From Cryobacterium sp. Y29 (GTDB lineage Bacteria; Actinomycetota; Actinomycetes; Actinomycetales; Microbacteriaceae): a stretch of DNA of 64,000 bases. Of this stretch, positions 34,870 through 44,025 are shown one piece after another. The position numbers and the translations under genes were made by a program. Location of the stretch: assembly GCF_002929825.1 (NCBI RefSeq), contig NZ_PJJN01000031.1, positions 62,001 to 126,000 on the forward strand, written 5' to 3'. The notes beneath the pieces were generated by a model. It made no database searches and was not told the origin of the DNA. It worked only from the letters and a program-made list of their open reading frames with translations. The number at the start of each line of letters is the position of its first letter. The stretch's first letter is position 1.

Positions 34870-36134
34870 CGGCCGTCATGATCGAAAGCGTAATGGACTC
34901 TTCAATAACTCCCGAAGCCACCGATGATCGGCCAGACGTCATCATCATCAAAGATGTCTCCAAGCGATTCGTCATTCGTAAGGACAACTCGCTGAAGGAG
35001 CGAATGATCACCTTCGGCCGGATGGGCCGGCGGCACCGCGAGGATTTCTGGGCCCTCAACAACGTCACCGCCACGATTAAAGCTGGAACTACTATCGGCC
35101 TAATCGGCCACAACGGATCAGGCAAGAGCACCCTGCTCAAAGTCATCGGAGGGATCATCGATCCCACGAGTGGCACCGTCAGTCGCCGCGGTCGTGTGGC
35201 CGCACTTCTGGAGCTGGGAGCCGGATTTCATCCCGACCTCACCGGCCGCGAGAATGTCTTTCTGAACGCGGCCATCCTCGGTCTGAGCCGGAAAGTGACG
35301 GAGGAACGTTTTGACGACATCGTCGCCTTCTCCGGCATAGCGGACTTCATTGACACCCAAGTGAAGTTCTACTCCTCTGGTATGTACGTGCGGCTCGCCT
35401 TCGCCGTCGCTGTGCACACCGATCCGGACATTCTTCTCGTTGACGAGGTGCTGGCGGTCGGCGATGAGGCTTTCCAACGTAAATGCTTGGACAAGATTCG
35501 ATCCTTCCAGGAGGAGGGACGAACGATCATTCTCGTGACGCATTCCCTCGGGCAGGTTGCGGAGTTGTGCGACCGTGCCATCCTGTTGAACCGTGGAAAC
35601 GTGGTCTACGAAGGGCCAGCGCACGAAGCCGTGGCCCGGATGCGCGACATTCTCGAGGAGCGGCGGGTCGATGAGCTCGTCGAGGCCGACCCGGTAATCG
35701 AGGTCGTTGTCCCGCGCATTCTGGACACCACCATCCACGCGGTGGGCAAAACAATTGGAGCCCCGGTTGAGCATGGTGATAATCTGCTTATCACCACTAC
35801 CTTTGAATACCCGGAATTGAGCCCCGTCTGGATTGGCGCAGTGCAGATGGACAACTCGTCGGGCCAGGTTGTCTTTGGCACCAGCAGCCGACTGCTCGGC
35901 CGTGATCTGGCCCCGTTCGCCGGACACTACACCCTGCAGTTCACGCTCAAGAATGTGAGGCTCGGAACCGGAAAATACTTCATCAATATTTCGATGCTGG
36001 ACACATCCGGCAGGCATCTCGCTGATTTTCCGCAGGCAGCCTCGTTTGACGTGCCCTATTATCCCTTGGCCGTCGGTACCAGCTATTTGGAACCCGAATT
36101 GCTCGAAGTCGGCCCCCCGACGCCCGCGCAGTAA
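34866..36134 (+). CDS. wzt: ABC exporter ATPase with carbohydrate-binding C-terminal domain (Wzt-like)
   Basis: 422 residues from the GTG overlapping the permease stop; ATG 34878 is an alternative. ATPase domain (about 20-260): Walker A GLIGHNGSGKSTLLKVIGG, the signature YSSGMYVRLAFAVAVHTDPD and Walker B ILLVDEVLAVGDEAFQRKCL. A C-terminal beta-sandwich of about 140 residues (YPELSPVWIGAVQMDNSSG, YTLQFTLKNVRLGTGKYFIN) corresponds to the Wzt C-domain, which in Gram-negatives recognises the non-reducing end of the finished O-antigen. TagH-type teichoic-acid ATPases lack this form, so substrate recognition of the O-antigen kind is likely. Confidence 0.92.
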   Translation: MTAVMIESVMDSSITPEATDDRPDVIIIKDVSKRFVIRKDNSLKERMITFGRMGRRHREDFWALNNVTATIKAGTTIGLIGHNGSGKSTLLKVIGGIIDPTSGTVSRRGRVAALLELGAGFHPDLTGRENVFLNAAILGLSRKVTEERFDDIVAFSGIADFIDTQVKFYSSGMYVRLAFAVAVHTDPDILLVDEVLAVGDEAFQRKCLDKIRSFQEEGRTIILVTHSLGQVAELCDRAILLNRGNVVYEGPAHEAVARMRDILEERRVDELVEADPVIEVVVPRILDTTIHAVGKTIGAPVEHGDNLLITTTFEYPELSPVWIGAVQMDNSSGQVVFGTSSRLLGRDLAPFAGHYTLQFTLKNVRLGTGKYFINISMLDTSGRHLADFPQAASFDVPYYPLAVGTSYLEPELLEVGPPTPAQ

Positions 36135-36138
36135 TCAG

Positions 36139-36993
36139 ATGAGCCCGTCTTTACTTCTGGTAACAGTCACGTTCAATTCGTCCTCTGTTTTGGACGATTT
36201 TCTTACCTCCATCGAGGTCGGAACCTCGCACGAGCACGAGGTCATCGTGGTCGACAACGCTTCCCAAGACCTCGACGTCCTCCGCGAAATCGTCGCCCGG
36301 TACCCGTCAGTTCGACTGCTCGAGATGGCCGAGAATCGGGGTTATGGCCGCGGGATGAACGCCGGCGTGGAGTTCGCGGGCAGCTCGTCTGACTACATCC
36401 TCATCGCCAATCCGGATGTCAGTTTTCTGCCTGGGTCAATCGACTCTCTCGTCGCGACTGCAGAAATAACCCCCACAGGGGGGGCCTTCGGCCCCGCGAT
36501 CCTGAACGCCGATGGCACCCTGTACCCCTCGGCACGGCAGCTACCCTCCCTCAGAACGGGAATCGGGCATGCCCTGTTCGGCAGGGCTTGGCCTGAGAAC
36601 CCGTGGACTCGGGGCTATCGGATTCCCGTATCGGCGGCGGTTGGCCAACGACACGCGGGATGGCTCTCCGGCGCGTGCGTTCTGATCCGAACCGTTGCCT
36701 TCGAGCACCTAGGCGGCTTTGACACCTCCTACTTCATGTACTTCGAAGACGTCGATCTTGGCGCGCGCCTAACCGCCCAGGGCTGGTCGAACGTCTACCT
36801 ACCCGAAGCACAGGTGTTGCACTCGGGGGCGCACTCGACCTCGCAGTCGCCCACGTCTATGGGTCAGGCACATCATGACAGCGCGTACCGCTACCTGTCC
36901 CGGCGCTATTCAGCACCGTGCCTGGCGCCTCTACGCGGTGCGCTCCGGCTTGGCCTCTACCTGCGCCGTCGCTGGCTAACACGCAACCGTTAG
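36139..36993 (+). CDS. GT2 family glycosyltransferase (rhamnosyltransferase-like)
   Basis: 284 residues from ATG 36139, four bases after the ATPase stop; the longer upstream frame lies inside that gene. Motifs: LLLVTVTFNSSSVLDDFL, VIVVDNASQD, AENRGYGRGMNAGVEFAG, the metal site LIANPDVSFLPGSI, GWLSGACVLIRTVAFEHLGG and MYFEDVDLGARL. This set is that of WbbL/GlfT-related enzymes that often transfer rhamnose. Its place right after an O-antigen-type exporter suggests it builds the exported chain. Donor not proven. Confidence 0.9.
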   Translation: MSPSLLLVTVTFNSSSVLDDFLTSIEVGTSHEHEVIVVDNASQDLDVLREIVARYPSVRLLEMAENRGYGRGMNAGVEFAGSSSDYILIANPDVSFLPGSIDSLVATAEITPTGGAFGPAILNADGTLYPSARQLPSLRTGIGHALFGRAWPENPWTRGYRIPVSAAVGQRHAGWLSGACVLIRTVAFEHLGGFDTSYFMYFEDVDLGARLTAQGWSNVYLPEAQVLHSGAHSTSQSPTSMGQAHHDSAYRYLSRRYSAPCLAPLRGALRLGLYLRRRWLTRNR

Positions 36994-37024
36994 ACTGACG
37001 CATGGGAAAGCCAAGAACCAGAGG

Positions 37025-38182
37025 GTGAATTCAAAGACCATGAAACTAATCATGACGCTCATGGTGCGCGACGAGGCTGACATTATCGGGCCGATGATCG
37101 ATCACCACCTGTCCCAAGGTGTTGACACGATCATCGTCACCGACAACGGCTCGGTCGATGGGACATTGGAGATTCTCCAGTCGTACGGAGACGTCATTCT
37201 TCTCAAACAAGATCTGGTTCAGCGCAAACAACAACACAGCGTGGTGACGGCCATGGCCCGGGAGGCGTACACCCGATTCGGTGCCGACTGGGTGATAAAC
37301 GCCGATGCCGACGAATTCTGGCTTCCGACAGCGCATGCCCGTTCCCTCCGTGACGTGTTCACCGAAATACCCCAGGACCTCCAGACGTTCGCAGCGCCCG
37401 TCATCGACATGATCGGCGCCCCTAGTCTACGCGGCACGGGCTTGCAGCGGCTCCGCTACCGTGACACCCGCTCCCTCACTAGGATGAACGAGCTCGGCTT
37501 GCACGCCCACTCAACCCCAAACGCAGTTCACATCGGCCACGAATTCATAGAAGTTGCCCAGGGCAATCACTTTGTCAATCTGGAATCAATGGGCACACTG
37601 CCCGAGCATCTAGGCATCGAAGTACTGCACTTCCCGTGGCGCTCCTGGGAACAATTCGAGCGCAAAGTACGCAACTCCGGCAAGGCGTACGAGAGCAACC
37701 CCGATCTCCAGCCCAGTCCAAACCATCACGGCATGCGCGAGTACCGACGGTGGAAGCTCAGCACCCTGCAGAGCTTCTACGTGCTGAGGCACCCATCCGA
37801 AGACGAACTCGCCCAGGGCACCCTGACCGATGAGCTCAGTCTCGACTCGCGTATCGCCGATACAATGACTTCTCCCATCAAGGACCATCCGCTGGAACCG
37901 TTCACGGAACAGGCCGCCCGTGCCTACGGCCCGATGCTCAGCGCGACTGAGCAAGAGTCTCGGACGCTGGCTGAAGTTTCCGACATTCGCATCCAGAAGC
38001 TTCTAGGCTATATCGATGAGGCCAAGCACCGTATCGACGGCCTACTCTCTGACCTGCTCGAGATCGAAGCCGCGGCGGGTCTTCGTGAGGACGGTCTCAA
38101 AGCCGAGCTCGAAGCGATGCACTCCCGTAAGATCATGCGGCTAGTCGATGCCGTCACGCGAAGATCTCAGGGCCGCTTCTAG
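37025..38182 (+). CDS. GT2-like glycosyltransferase (Glyco_tranf_2_4 type) with coiled-coil tail
   Basis: 385 residues from GTG 37025; ATG 37040 (MKLIMTLMVRDEADII) is an alternative. Motifs of the DUF-type GT2 group: LMVRDEADIIGPMIDHHLSQ, IVTDNGSVDGT, the metal site WVINADADEFWLP and HFPWRSWEQFERKVRNSGKA. The last 80 residues are charged and helical (RIQKLLGYIDEAKHRIDGL...), a probable coiled coil of the kind seen in chain-length-control or scaffold regions. It is the last gene of the exporter operon. Confidence 0.85.
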   Translation: MNSKTMKLIMTLMVRDEADIIGPMIDHHLSQGVDTIIVTDNGSVDGTLEILQSYGDVILLKQDLVQRKQQHSVVTAMAREAYTRFGADWVINADADEFWLPTAHARSLRDVFTEIPQDLQTFAAPVIDMIGAPSLRGTGLQRLRYRDTRSLTRMNELGLHAHSTPNAVHIGHEFIEVAQGNHFVNLESMGTLPEHLGIEVLHFPWRSWEQFERKVRNSGKAYESNPDLQPSPNHHGMREYRRWKLSTLQSFYVLRHPSEDELAQGTLTDELSLDSRIADTMTSPIKDHPLEPFTEQAARAYGPMLSATEQESRTLAEVSDIRIQKLLGYIDEAKHRIDGLLSDLLEIEAAAGLREDGLKAELEAMHSRKIMRLVDAVTRRSQGRF

Positions 38183-38560
38183 GGGCTTTTACATGAAGTG
38201 CTTTATGATTTTCATTGCCGGCAACTACTCGGCGCTGGTCGGCGGAACATCATTCGGTGCAAGGCCTTGACGCCTTTGTGTTTGCACAATCGGGGGCATC
38301 CGTCGGCGTGTCACGAACTCTAAGACAATGTTCCGATCGCGGATCCGCTTACCTATGAGCGAACCGCGGTCCAGTAATGATCGAGCTGGACACCGCTGTC
38401 AAAAGCTATGAGGAACGAGGCGGTTTTAACTAATGTCGCATCACTCGATCATGGTCACTTACATCTTGTAGCGAGCACGACGGAGGCGAATTCCTTGGCC
38501 ACACGCGTCGGCGATGACGCGGTGGCCGCAGCGCGAGCGGCGTGACGTGCTTCCGCATTT
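38183..38560. other. Gene-poor interval
   Basis: About 380 bases after the GT2 gene. All frames are short and their products look random; no repeat, tRNA or clear terminator was seen. With the doubtful ORF that follows it forms an 860-base gap between the exporter operon and rmlA, more AT-rich than the genes on either side. Confidence 0.5.
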
Positions 38561-39025
38561 TCATGGAACCGCAGACCGCTTTCGCGGCAGATCATTTGAA
38601 AGCCGGTTCGTCTCGGAGTGCAAGAAGGAGATCCGGGATTCCAACCGCAGATATTCGCTTGATGGTGCCCGCCGAATCGCCATGAGCAGTTCGAATGTTG
38701 CCGCAAGAGAAACAACGCTGACGCTGACGGATTCACGGTACGAAAGTAACATCACATCTGTTGCGTTGCTTATAAAGCCGCGACGTCGCGCTCCGTTTTC
38801 TACCCGAGGAAGCACGCGCCCCAATCGGGATTGGATGCGCCAGTAAGCGCCGCGTTGTCGCCGCAGCACTCCGATTTCGGCCTCCATCCCGGCCTGCACT
38901 TCCGCAAATTCCGTACACATCGATATAGCAGACACGACCTCGGCTACAAGCCGATCACGTGCCAGGTCGAGACGACGTTCGAGATCAAGAATGCGCTCGA
39001 CCGATTCGATAGCCAGGGCATCCAC
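38561..39025 (-). pseudogene. Possible remnant of a glycosyltransferase tail (154 codons)
   Basis: A frame from GTG 39025 that begins two codons after an in-frame stop, without a ribosome binding site. The first 75 residues form a plausible charged helix (VERILDLERRLDLARDRL, then EVQAGMEAEIGVLRRQRGAYWRIQSRL), like the coiled-coil ends of the neighbouring GT2 proteins; the rest looks degenerate. No catalytic domain is present. I read it as the decayed 3' part of a gene, or a non-coding frame. It lies 18 bases downstream of rmlA on the same strand. Confidence 0.3.
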
Positions 39026-39042
39026 GCTCTACCGCATGTTTA

Positions 39043-39915
39043 CTACGCCGGGCCGGTGGAAGCAAGGTTCGTTAGATAGGTCCCGTATCCACTCTTGACC
39101 AGTGGTTCAGCTAGGGCGGCGAGCTGGGCATCCGAGATCCAGCCGGCCCGCCAGGCGATCTCTTCAATGCAGCCCACCTTGAAGCCTTGGCGGTCTTCGA
39201 TCACGCGCACGTACTCCGACGCCTGCATCATCGACTCGAACGTGCCGGTGTCCAGCCACGCCGTGCCGCGATCAAGAACCTGTACGTGCAGTGTTCCCTG
39301 CTTCAGATAGCGCTCGTTGACCGTACTGATCTCGAGTTCACCTCGCGCACTCGGCTCGATGCTCTTGGCTATGGCGACAACCGAGTTGTCATAGAAATAC
39401 AGTCCAGGAACGGCGTAGTTACTCTTGGGTTTGGTCGGCTTTTCTTCGATCGAAATTGCGGTGCCGTTGCCGTCGAACTCGACAACTCCATAGGACGCGG
39501 GGTTGCTCACGTGATACGCGAAAATTCGAGCGCCTTGAATCTCGGCGTTACCTCTCAACGCCGAGCCGAGTCCCGCACCATGGAAGATATTGTCGCCGAG
39601 AACGAGAGCTACGCTCTCGTCTCCGATAAACTCTTCGCCAATGATGAATGCTTGAGCGAGACCGTCCGGTGACGGCTGAATGGCGTACTCAATGCGAATG
39701 CCCAGATCGGAGCCATCGCCGAGCAAGGCGCGGAAGTGCTCGTTGTACTCGGGAGTAGTGATGATCAGAATCTCTTTGATGTCAGCCATCATCAGAGTTG
39801 ACAAGGGGTAGTAGATCATGGGCTTGTCGTAGATGGGCATGAGCTGCTTTGAGATGCCTTTGGTGATCGGCCACAGGCGCGTGCCCGAGCCACCGGCGAG
39901 AATGATTCCGCGCAT
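39043..39915 (-). CDS. rmlA: Glucose-1-phosphate thymidylyltransferase
   Basis: 290 residues, standard length. It makes dTDP-glucose from dTTP and glucose-1-phosphate, the first step to dTDP-L-rhamnose. Motifs: [53 protein letters not shown] (metal Asp), [19 protein letters not shown] and [25 protein letters not shown] lies nine bases before the ATG. It follows rmlC by five bases on the same strand; rmlB and rmlD lie on the other side of a shared promoter region. Confidence 0.97.
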   Translation of the reverse strand: MRGIILAGGSGTRLWPITKGISKQLMPIYDKPMIYYPLSTLMMADIKEILIITTPEYNEHFRALLGDGSDLGIRIEYAIQPSPDGLAQAFIIGEEFIGDESVALVLGDNIFHGAGLGSALRGNAEIQGARIFAYHVSNPASYGVVEFDGNGTAISIEEKPTKPKSNYAVPGLYFYDNSVVAIAKSIEPSARGELEISTVNERYLKQGTLHVQVLDRGTAWLDTGTFESMMQASEYVRVIEDRQGFKVGCIEEIAWRAGWISDAQLAALAEPLVKSGYGTYLTNLASTGPA

Positions 39916-39920
39916 AAGTG

Positions 39921-40529
39921 TTAGTTCCTGTCGTTCAAAGTGGCGTAATAGGCGCGCGCGGCTTCCCAGGTGGGGAGAAGACCAGCTGCCGCTGCAGCTC
40001 CGAGAGTGGGGGCATCTGTGTCTTTAGGAGACAGCAGCAGGTCACCGGCCTCGGGCGGAAACACCAGGCCGATCTCCTCATCGAGGGGACTGATGCCGTG
40101 TTCGCGGCCTGGGCTGAACGTGCTGTTCACGAGATAGCTCACCGTGGCGTTGTCGGTCAGGGCTACAAAACAGTGGCCAAGCCCCTCCGCGATGTAGACC
40201 GCACGTCGATCGGTGTCATCGAGGAGCACGCTGTCCCACTGGCCGTACGTCGGCGAACCGACGCGAATGTCGATGATGTAGTCGAGGACGGCGCCATGAA
40301 CGGCAGTGACGTATTTTGCTTGGCTGGGCGGCACATCCGCGAAATGAATTCCGCGCACCGAGCCGCGCTTCGACACCGAGGTGTTGGCCTGAGCGAGGTC
40401 GAGCTTGTGCCCGACCTTTTCTTCAAGCTTGTCAAAGCGGTACCACTCGAGGAACACTCCCCGCTCGTCACCGAACTGCTTGGGAGTGATTTCAAAGGAA
40501 TCGGGGATAGAGAGTTCGCGAATCTGCAC
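39921..40529 (-). CDS. rmlC: dTDP-4-dehydrorhamnose 3,5-epimerase
   Basis: 202 residues from a GTG. Cupin enzyme with [20 protein letters not shown], the catalytic-His region [38 protein letters not shown] with the substrate-contacting residues, and [22 protein letters not shown]. It converts dTDP-4-keto-6-deoxyglucose to the L-lyxo form. The start lies six bases after a TAGACT hexamer, so the message may be leaderless. Confidence 0.96.
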   Translation of the reverse strand: MQIRELSIPDSFEITPKQFGDERGVFLEWYRFDKLEEKVGHKLDLAQANTSVSKRGSVRGIHFADVPPSQAKYVTAVHGAVLDYIIDIRVGSPTYGQWDSVLLDDTDRRAVYIAEGLGHCFVALTDNATVSYLVNSTFSPGREHGISPLDEEIGLVFPPEAGDLLLSPKDTDAPTLGAAAAAGLLPTWEAARAYYATLNDRN

Positions 40530-40535
40530 GACCGG

Positions 40536-40562
40536 AGTCTACCAATCGCAATCCGGTAGAAT
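40536..40562. promoter_or_regulatory. Back-to-back promoters of rmlCA and rmlBD
   Basis: Two -10-like hexamers face away from each other: TAGACT on the minus strand (40541-40536), exactly six bases before the rmlC GTG, and TAGAAT on the plus strand (40557-40562) serving rmlB with a leader of about 33 bases. Their GGTAGA cores form a 6-bp inverted repeat (TCTACC 40538-40543 with GGTAGA 40555-40560). No strong -35 is visible for either. Confidence 0.5.
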
Positions 40563-40601
40563 CGCGGAGGCCATTGAAGCGAACGGAACGGTTACTCCTA
40601 T

Positions 40602-41588
40602 ATGAAGATCCTCGTCACCGGCGGCGCCGGTTTTATCGGCTCCAACTTTGTTCGACGCACGATTGAAGACAAATACCCGGGCCTGGAAGGCGCCGAAGTC
40701 GTCGTACTCGACGCGCTGACCTACTCGGGAAACCTTGAAAACCTTGCCCCGATCGCCGATTCTCCGCGTTACACCTTTGTGCACGGCGATATTCGCGACG
40801 GCAAGCTGCTTGACACGCTGTTCCCTGGCCTCGACGCGGTCGTGCACTTCGCCGCCGAATCGCACGTGGACCGCTCGGTGATGGACTCCACCATCTTCGT
40901 CGAGACCAACGTGCTCGGCACCCAGCAGCTGCTGGACGCGGCGCTTCGCCACAAGCTTGCTCGGTTCGTGCACGTTTCCACCGACGAGGTCTACGGCTCG
41001 ATCGCCGAAGGCTCCTGGAACGAGGAACGTGCGCTTGAGCCCAACTCCCCCTACAGCGCCTCGAAGGCCGGCAGCGACCTGCTCGCCCGCAGCTATCACC
41101 GCACCCACGGACTCAACGTGTCCATCACCCGCTGCTCGAACAACTACGGCCCGTACCACTTTCCCGAAAAGGTCATTCCACTCTTCGTCAGCAACCTGAT
41201 CGACGACCTGCACGTTCCGCTTTACGGCGAGGGCAACAACATCCGCGACTGGCTGCACGTCGATGACCACACCCGCGCCATCGCCATGGTGCTCGTCGGC
41301 GGTCGCGCCGGCGAAATCTACAACATTGGCGGCGGCACCGAGCTGACCAACAAGGAGCTCACCCAGTTGCTGCTCGACTCGACCGGCAAAGACTGGTCGT
41401 ACGTGGACCGCGTCGCCGACCGGCTCGGCCACGACCTGCGCTACTCGGTCGATATCAGCAAGATTCAGGCCGAACTGGGCTACGCCCCCGAGGTTCCGTT
41501 CGAACAGGGCCTCGCCGACGTCGTGCAGTGGTACCGCGACAATCGCCAGTGGTGGGAACCCCTCAAGGCTCGGGCGGCGCTGAACTAG
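40602..41588 (+). CDS. rmlB: dTDP-glucose 4,6-dehydratase
   Basis: 328 residues. Extended SDR: ILVTGGAGFIGSNFVRRTIE, VVHFAAESHVDRS, HVSTDEVYGSI (catalytic Thr-Asp-Glu), the YxxxK motif in SPYSASKAGSDLLARSYHRT and ITRCSNNYGPYHFPEKVIPL. It makes the 4-keto-6-deoxy intermediate of rhamnose synthesis. It starts an operon with rmlD, a GT4 gene and a GtrA gene. Confidence 0.97.
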   Translation: MKILVTGGAGFIGSNFVRRTIEDKYPGLEGAEVVVLDALTYSGNLENLAPIADSPRYTFVHGDIRDGKLLDTLFPGLDAVVHFAAESHVDRSVMDSTIFVETNVLGTQQLLDAALRHKLARFVHVSTDEVYGSIAEGSWNEERALEPNSPYSASKAGSDLLARSYHRTHGLNVSITRCSNNYGPYHFPEKVIPLFVSNLIDDLHVPLYGEGNNIRDWLHVDDHTRAIAMVLVGGRAGEIYNIGGGTELTNKELTQLLLDSTGKDWSYVDRVADRLGHDLRYSVDISKIQAELGYAPEVPFEQGLADVVQWYRDNRQWWEPLKARAALN

Positions 41589-41589
41589 C

Positions 41590-42444
41590 ATGACCCGTTA
41601 CCTGATCACCGGGGCCACGGGCATGCTGGGGCGCGATCTGCAGGCGGCTTTAGCCGGGCGCGAAGTGACGGCTCTCGGCCGGAGCGATCTCGACGTGACC
41701 AACCTCGAAGCAGTCACGGCCGCCGTTGCCGGGCACGACGTCATCATCAACTGCGCGGCGTACACCAAGGTCGATGATGCCGAAACTCATGAAGACGAGG
41801 CCTATCAGGTGAATGCGGTGGGGCCGTGGAATTTGGCGGTGGCGGCATCCGCTCTGCAGGCGAAGCTCGTGCAGATTTCGACGGACTACGTCTTCGACGG
41901 CAGCGCGACCACGCCCTACGCCGAGAACACACCGCACAGCCCGATCTCGGCCTATGGCCGCACCAAGGCCGCCGGCGAAGAATTCGTGCAGGTGGAGAAC
42001 GGCGCGCGCAGCTACATCGTGCGCACCGCCTGGCTGTACGGCAAGAACGGACCGAACTTCGCCAAGACCATGCTCAAGGCTGCTGGCACGCGCGACACGC
42101 TGAGCGTGGTCAACGACCAGGTCGGCCAGCCGACCTGGACGGCGGACCTGGCCACGCAGATCGTGCAGCTGCTCGACTCCGACGCGCCGGCCGGCATCTA
42201 CCACGGTACGAACTCCGGCCTGGCGTCGAAGTTCGACCAGGCCCGCGACGTCTTCGCCCTCGCCGGACTCGACCCCGAGCGTGTCCTGCCGACCGACAGC
42301 TCAGCCTTTGTGCTGCCCGCTCCACGGCCGGCCTACTCGGTGCTCGGCCACGTCAACTGGGCTGCGGCCGGGCTCGCACCGATGCGCAGCTGGCAAGACG
42401 CCCAGGCCGAGGCATTTGCGGCGGGAGTTTTCGAGACAGCATGA
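41590..42444 (+). CDS. rmlD: dTDP-4-dehydrorhamnose reductase
   Basis: 284 residues. RmlD-type SDR: YLITGATGMLGRDLQAAL, IINCAAYTKVDDAETHEDEA, QISTDYVFDGSATTPYAENT, the YxxxK motif YGRTKAAGEEFV and VRTAWLYGKNGPNFAKTML, all normal. It reduces the epimerised intermediate to dTDP-L-rhamnose with NAD(P)H. It begins one base after the rmlB stop and overlaps the GT4 gene as ATGA. Confidence 0.97.
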   Translation: MTRYLITGATGMLGRDLQAALAGREVTALGRSDLDVTNLEAVTAAVAGHDVIINCAAYTKVDDAETHEDEAYQVNAVGPWNLAVAASALQAKLVQISTDYVFDGSATTPYAENTPHSPISAYGRTKAAGEEFVQVENGARSYIVRTAWLYGKNGPNFAKTMLKAAGTRDTLSVVNDQVGQPTWTADLATQIVQLLDSDAPAGIYHGTNSGLASKFDQARDVFALAGLDPERVLPTDSSAFVLPAPRPAYSVLGHVNWAAAGLAPMRSWQDAQAEAFAAGVFETA

Positions 42445-43583
42445 TTACTCTGCGGGTAGTCGTCGACCAGATGGTCGCCCCGGTGTCGGGTGGTACCGGG
42501 CGTTACACCGAGGAACTCACCCGCGCGCTGATCGCAACGGCACCGGCCGAGTGTGACGTTGAGGGCATCGTCTCGTCGTCGACCCCCGCACAGTATCAAC
42601 TCATCGAGGCCGCCCTGCCCGGCCTGGCCAACTTGCACAAGACGAGCCTGGCCCGCCGGGAGCTGGCCACAGCCTGGGCTCTTGGCGTGACCGCGTCGTC
42701 GGGCACCGGCCTGATCCACGCGCCGGGGCTGCTTGCCCCGCTCCGCCGTCACAACCGGGCGGACGACGGCACTCAAATCGCGGTAACGCTGCACGACGTG
42801 CTGGCGTGGACGCATCCGTCATCACTGACCCCGACCACAGTGGCCTGGACCAAGGGCATGCTCAAACGCGCCCGCAAGCACGCCGACGCGATCGTCGTGC
42901 CGAGCCACGCCGTGGCACGGCAGCTAACCGAGATCATGAACCTGGGCGACCGGGTGCGCGTAATCGGCGGCGCCGTGGGCCGGAGGCTCGTGCTGCCGGC
43001 CATTCCCATGGTGGAGGAGCGCCTGCAGGCGCTGGCGCTGCCGTCGCAGTACATTCTGACCTCCGGGTCGCTCGACCCGCGCAAGGCCGTCACTGCGCTG
43101 ATCACGGCGCTCGGGCTGCCCGGAGCACCGGACCTGCCGCTGATCGTGCTCGGACCAGACACCTGGGGCGAACTCGACCTTGCCTCGGTCGCCGATGAAG
43201 CCGGACTGGCACCGGGGCGCGTGCGCGCCCTGTCGGGGCTGAGCGACTCCGACCTGGCCGTGGTGATTGCCCGGGCAAGCGTGTTCGTCTACCCGAGCCT
43301 GGAAGAGGGATTTGCGCTGCCGATCATCGAGGCGTTTCACCTCGGCACGCCGGTCGTGCACTCCGACGCCCCTGCCCTACTCGAAGCCGCCGGTGATGCT
43401 GGCGTCGCCGTCGAGCGCTCGGACCCGAAGGAATACCCCGGCCGGCTTGTTGAAGCAATCAACCGGGTGCTCGGCGACAGCGTGCTGCGAAACCGCATGA
43501 GCATCTTCGGCGGTGACCGGTCGCGGGCCTTCAGCTGGCGGGACTCGGCCGAGCGAGTCTGGCAGCTGCACGCGGACTTGTAG
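42441..43583 (+). CDS. GT4 family glycosyltransferase
   Basis: 380 residues from ATG 42441 (ATGA overlap with rmlD). N-domain opens VVVDQMVAPVSGGTGRYTEE, then VTLHDVLAWTHPSSL; the C-domain has QYILTSGSLDPRKAVTALI and the donor site YPSLEEGFALPIIEAFHLGT with E-x7-E. Its coupling to rmlBD makes dTDP-rhamnose a fair guess as donor, but it is only inference. A longer frame through rmlD is a shadow. Confidence 0.92.
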   Translation: MITLRVVVDQMVAPVSGGTGRYTEELTRALIATAPAECDVEGIVSSSTPAQYQLIEAALPGLANLHKTSLARRELATAWALGVTASSGTGLIHAPGLLAPLRRHNRADDGTQIAVTLHDVLAWTHPSSLTPTTVAWTKGMLKRARKHADAIVVPSHAVARQLTEIMNLGDRVRVIGGAVGRRLVLPAIPMVEERLQALALPSQYILTSGSLDPRKAVTALITALGLPGAPDLPLIVLGPDTWGELDLASVADEAGLAPGRVRALSGLSDSDLAVVIARASVFVYPSLEEGFALPIIEAFHLGTPVVHSDAPALLEAAGDAGVAVERSDPKEYPGRLVEAINRVLGDSVLRNRMSIFGGDRSRAFSWRDSAERVWQLHADL

Positions 43584-43589
43584 CCCCTG

Positions 43590-43994
43590 GTGCGCTTCTT
43601 ACAAGACCAGCGCGTGCGGTTTCTCGCGGTCGGCGCCACGAACACGCTCGTCGGGTATCTGGTCTTCTCGGCCTTCACCCTGTGGGTTTTTGCGGATGTC
43701 CACCTCGGCTACCTGCTCAGCCTCGCCCTCTCGTACGCGGTCGGCATCTCCCTCGCCTTTGTGCTGTACCGACGATTCGTCTTCGTGGTGCACGGCCATG
43801 TGCTGCGGGACTTCGCCCGGTTCGTGAGCGTCTACCTGGTCGCGATCGGCATCAATGCTGTCGCGCTACCGCTGCTGGTGGAAGTTGTGCGGGTGCCGCC
43901 GCTGCTGGCCCAACTGGTCATTCTCGTGGTCACGACGCTGCTGAGCTTCTTCGGTCACAAGAAGTTCTCGTTTCGCCGCAGTGGCACCGAGTAG
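43590..43994 (+). CDS. GtrA-family membrane protein
   Basis: 134 residues, four membrane helices, GTG start. The first helix carries VRFLAVGATNTLVGYLVF and the last ends LLSFFGHKKFSFRR, the usual GtrA form. It lies six bases after the GT4 gene. It probably helps present a polyprenyl-phosphate sugar outside the membrane. No GtrB-type partner is adjacent, so it may serve one of the partners elsewhere in the locus. Confidence 0.9.
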   Translation: MRFLQDQRVRFLAVGATNTLVGYLVFSAFTLWVFADVHLGYLLSLALSYAVGISLAFVLYRRFVFVVHGHVLRDFARFVSVYLVAIGINAVALPLLVEVVRVPPLLAQLVILVVTTLLSFFGHKKFSFRRSGTE

Positions 43995-44009
43995 CAGTGG
44001 CACCGAGTA
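43978..44009. repeat. 16-base tandem duplication across the GtrA stop codon
   Basis: GCAGTGGCACCGAGTA occurs twice in direct succession (43978-43993 and 43994-44009). The first copy encodes the last residues of the GtrA protein and most of its stop; the second is a non-coding copy. It looks like a recent slippage event. Confidence 0.8.
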
Positions 44010-44025
44010 GCAGGCGAGGACCGAG

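Noticed and set aside
40539..41591. 350-codon minus-strand frame opposite rmlB
   Set aside because: Antisense shadow of a clear rmlB gene; no motif and no ribosome binding site.
41826..43583. 585-codon frame running through rmlD into the GT4 gene
   Set aside because: Its first 205 codons are an Arg-rich shadow of rmlD; the GT4 gene begins at 42441 with an ATGA overlap.
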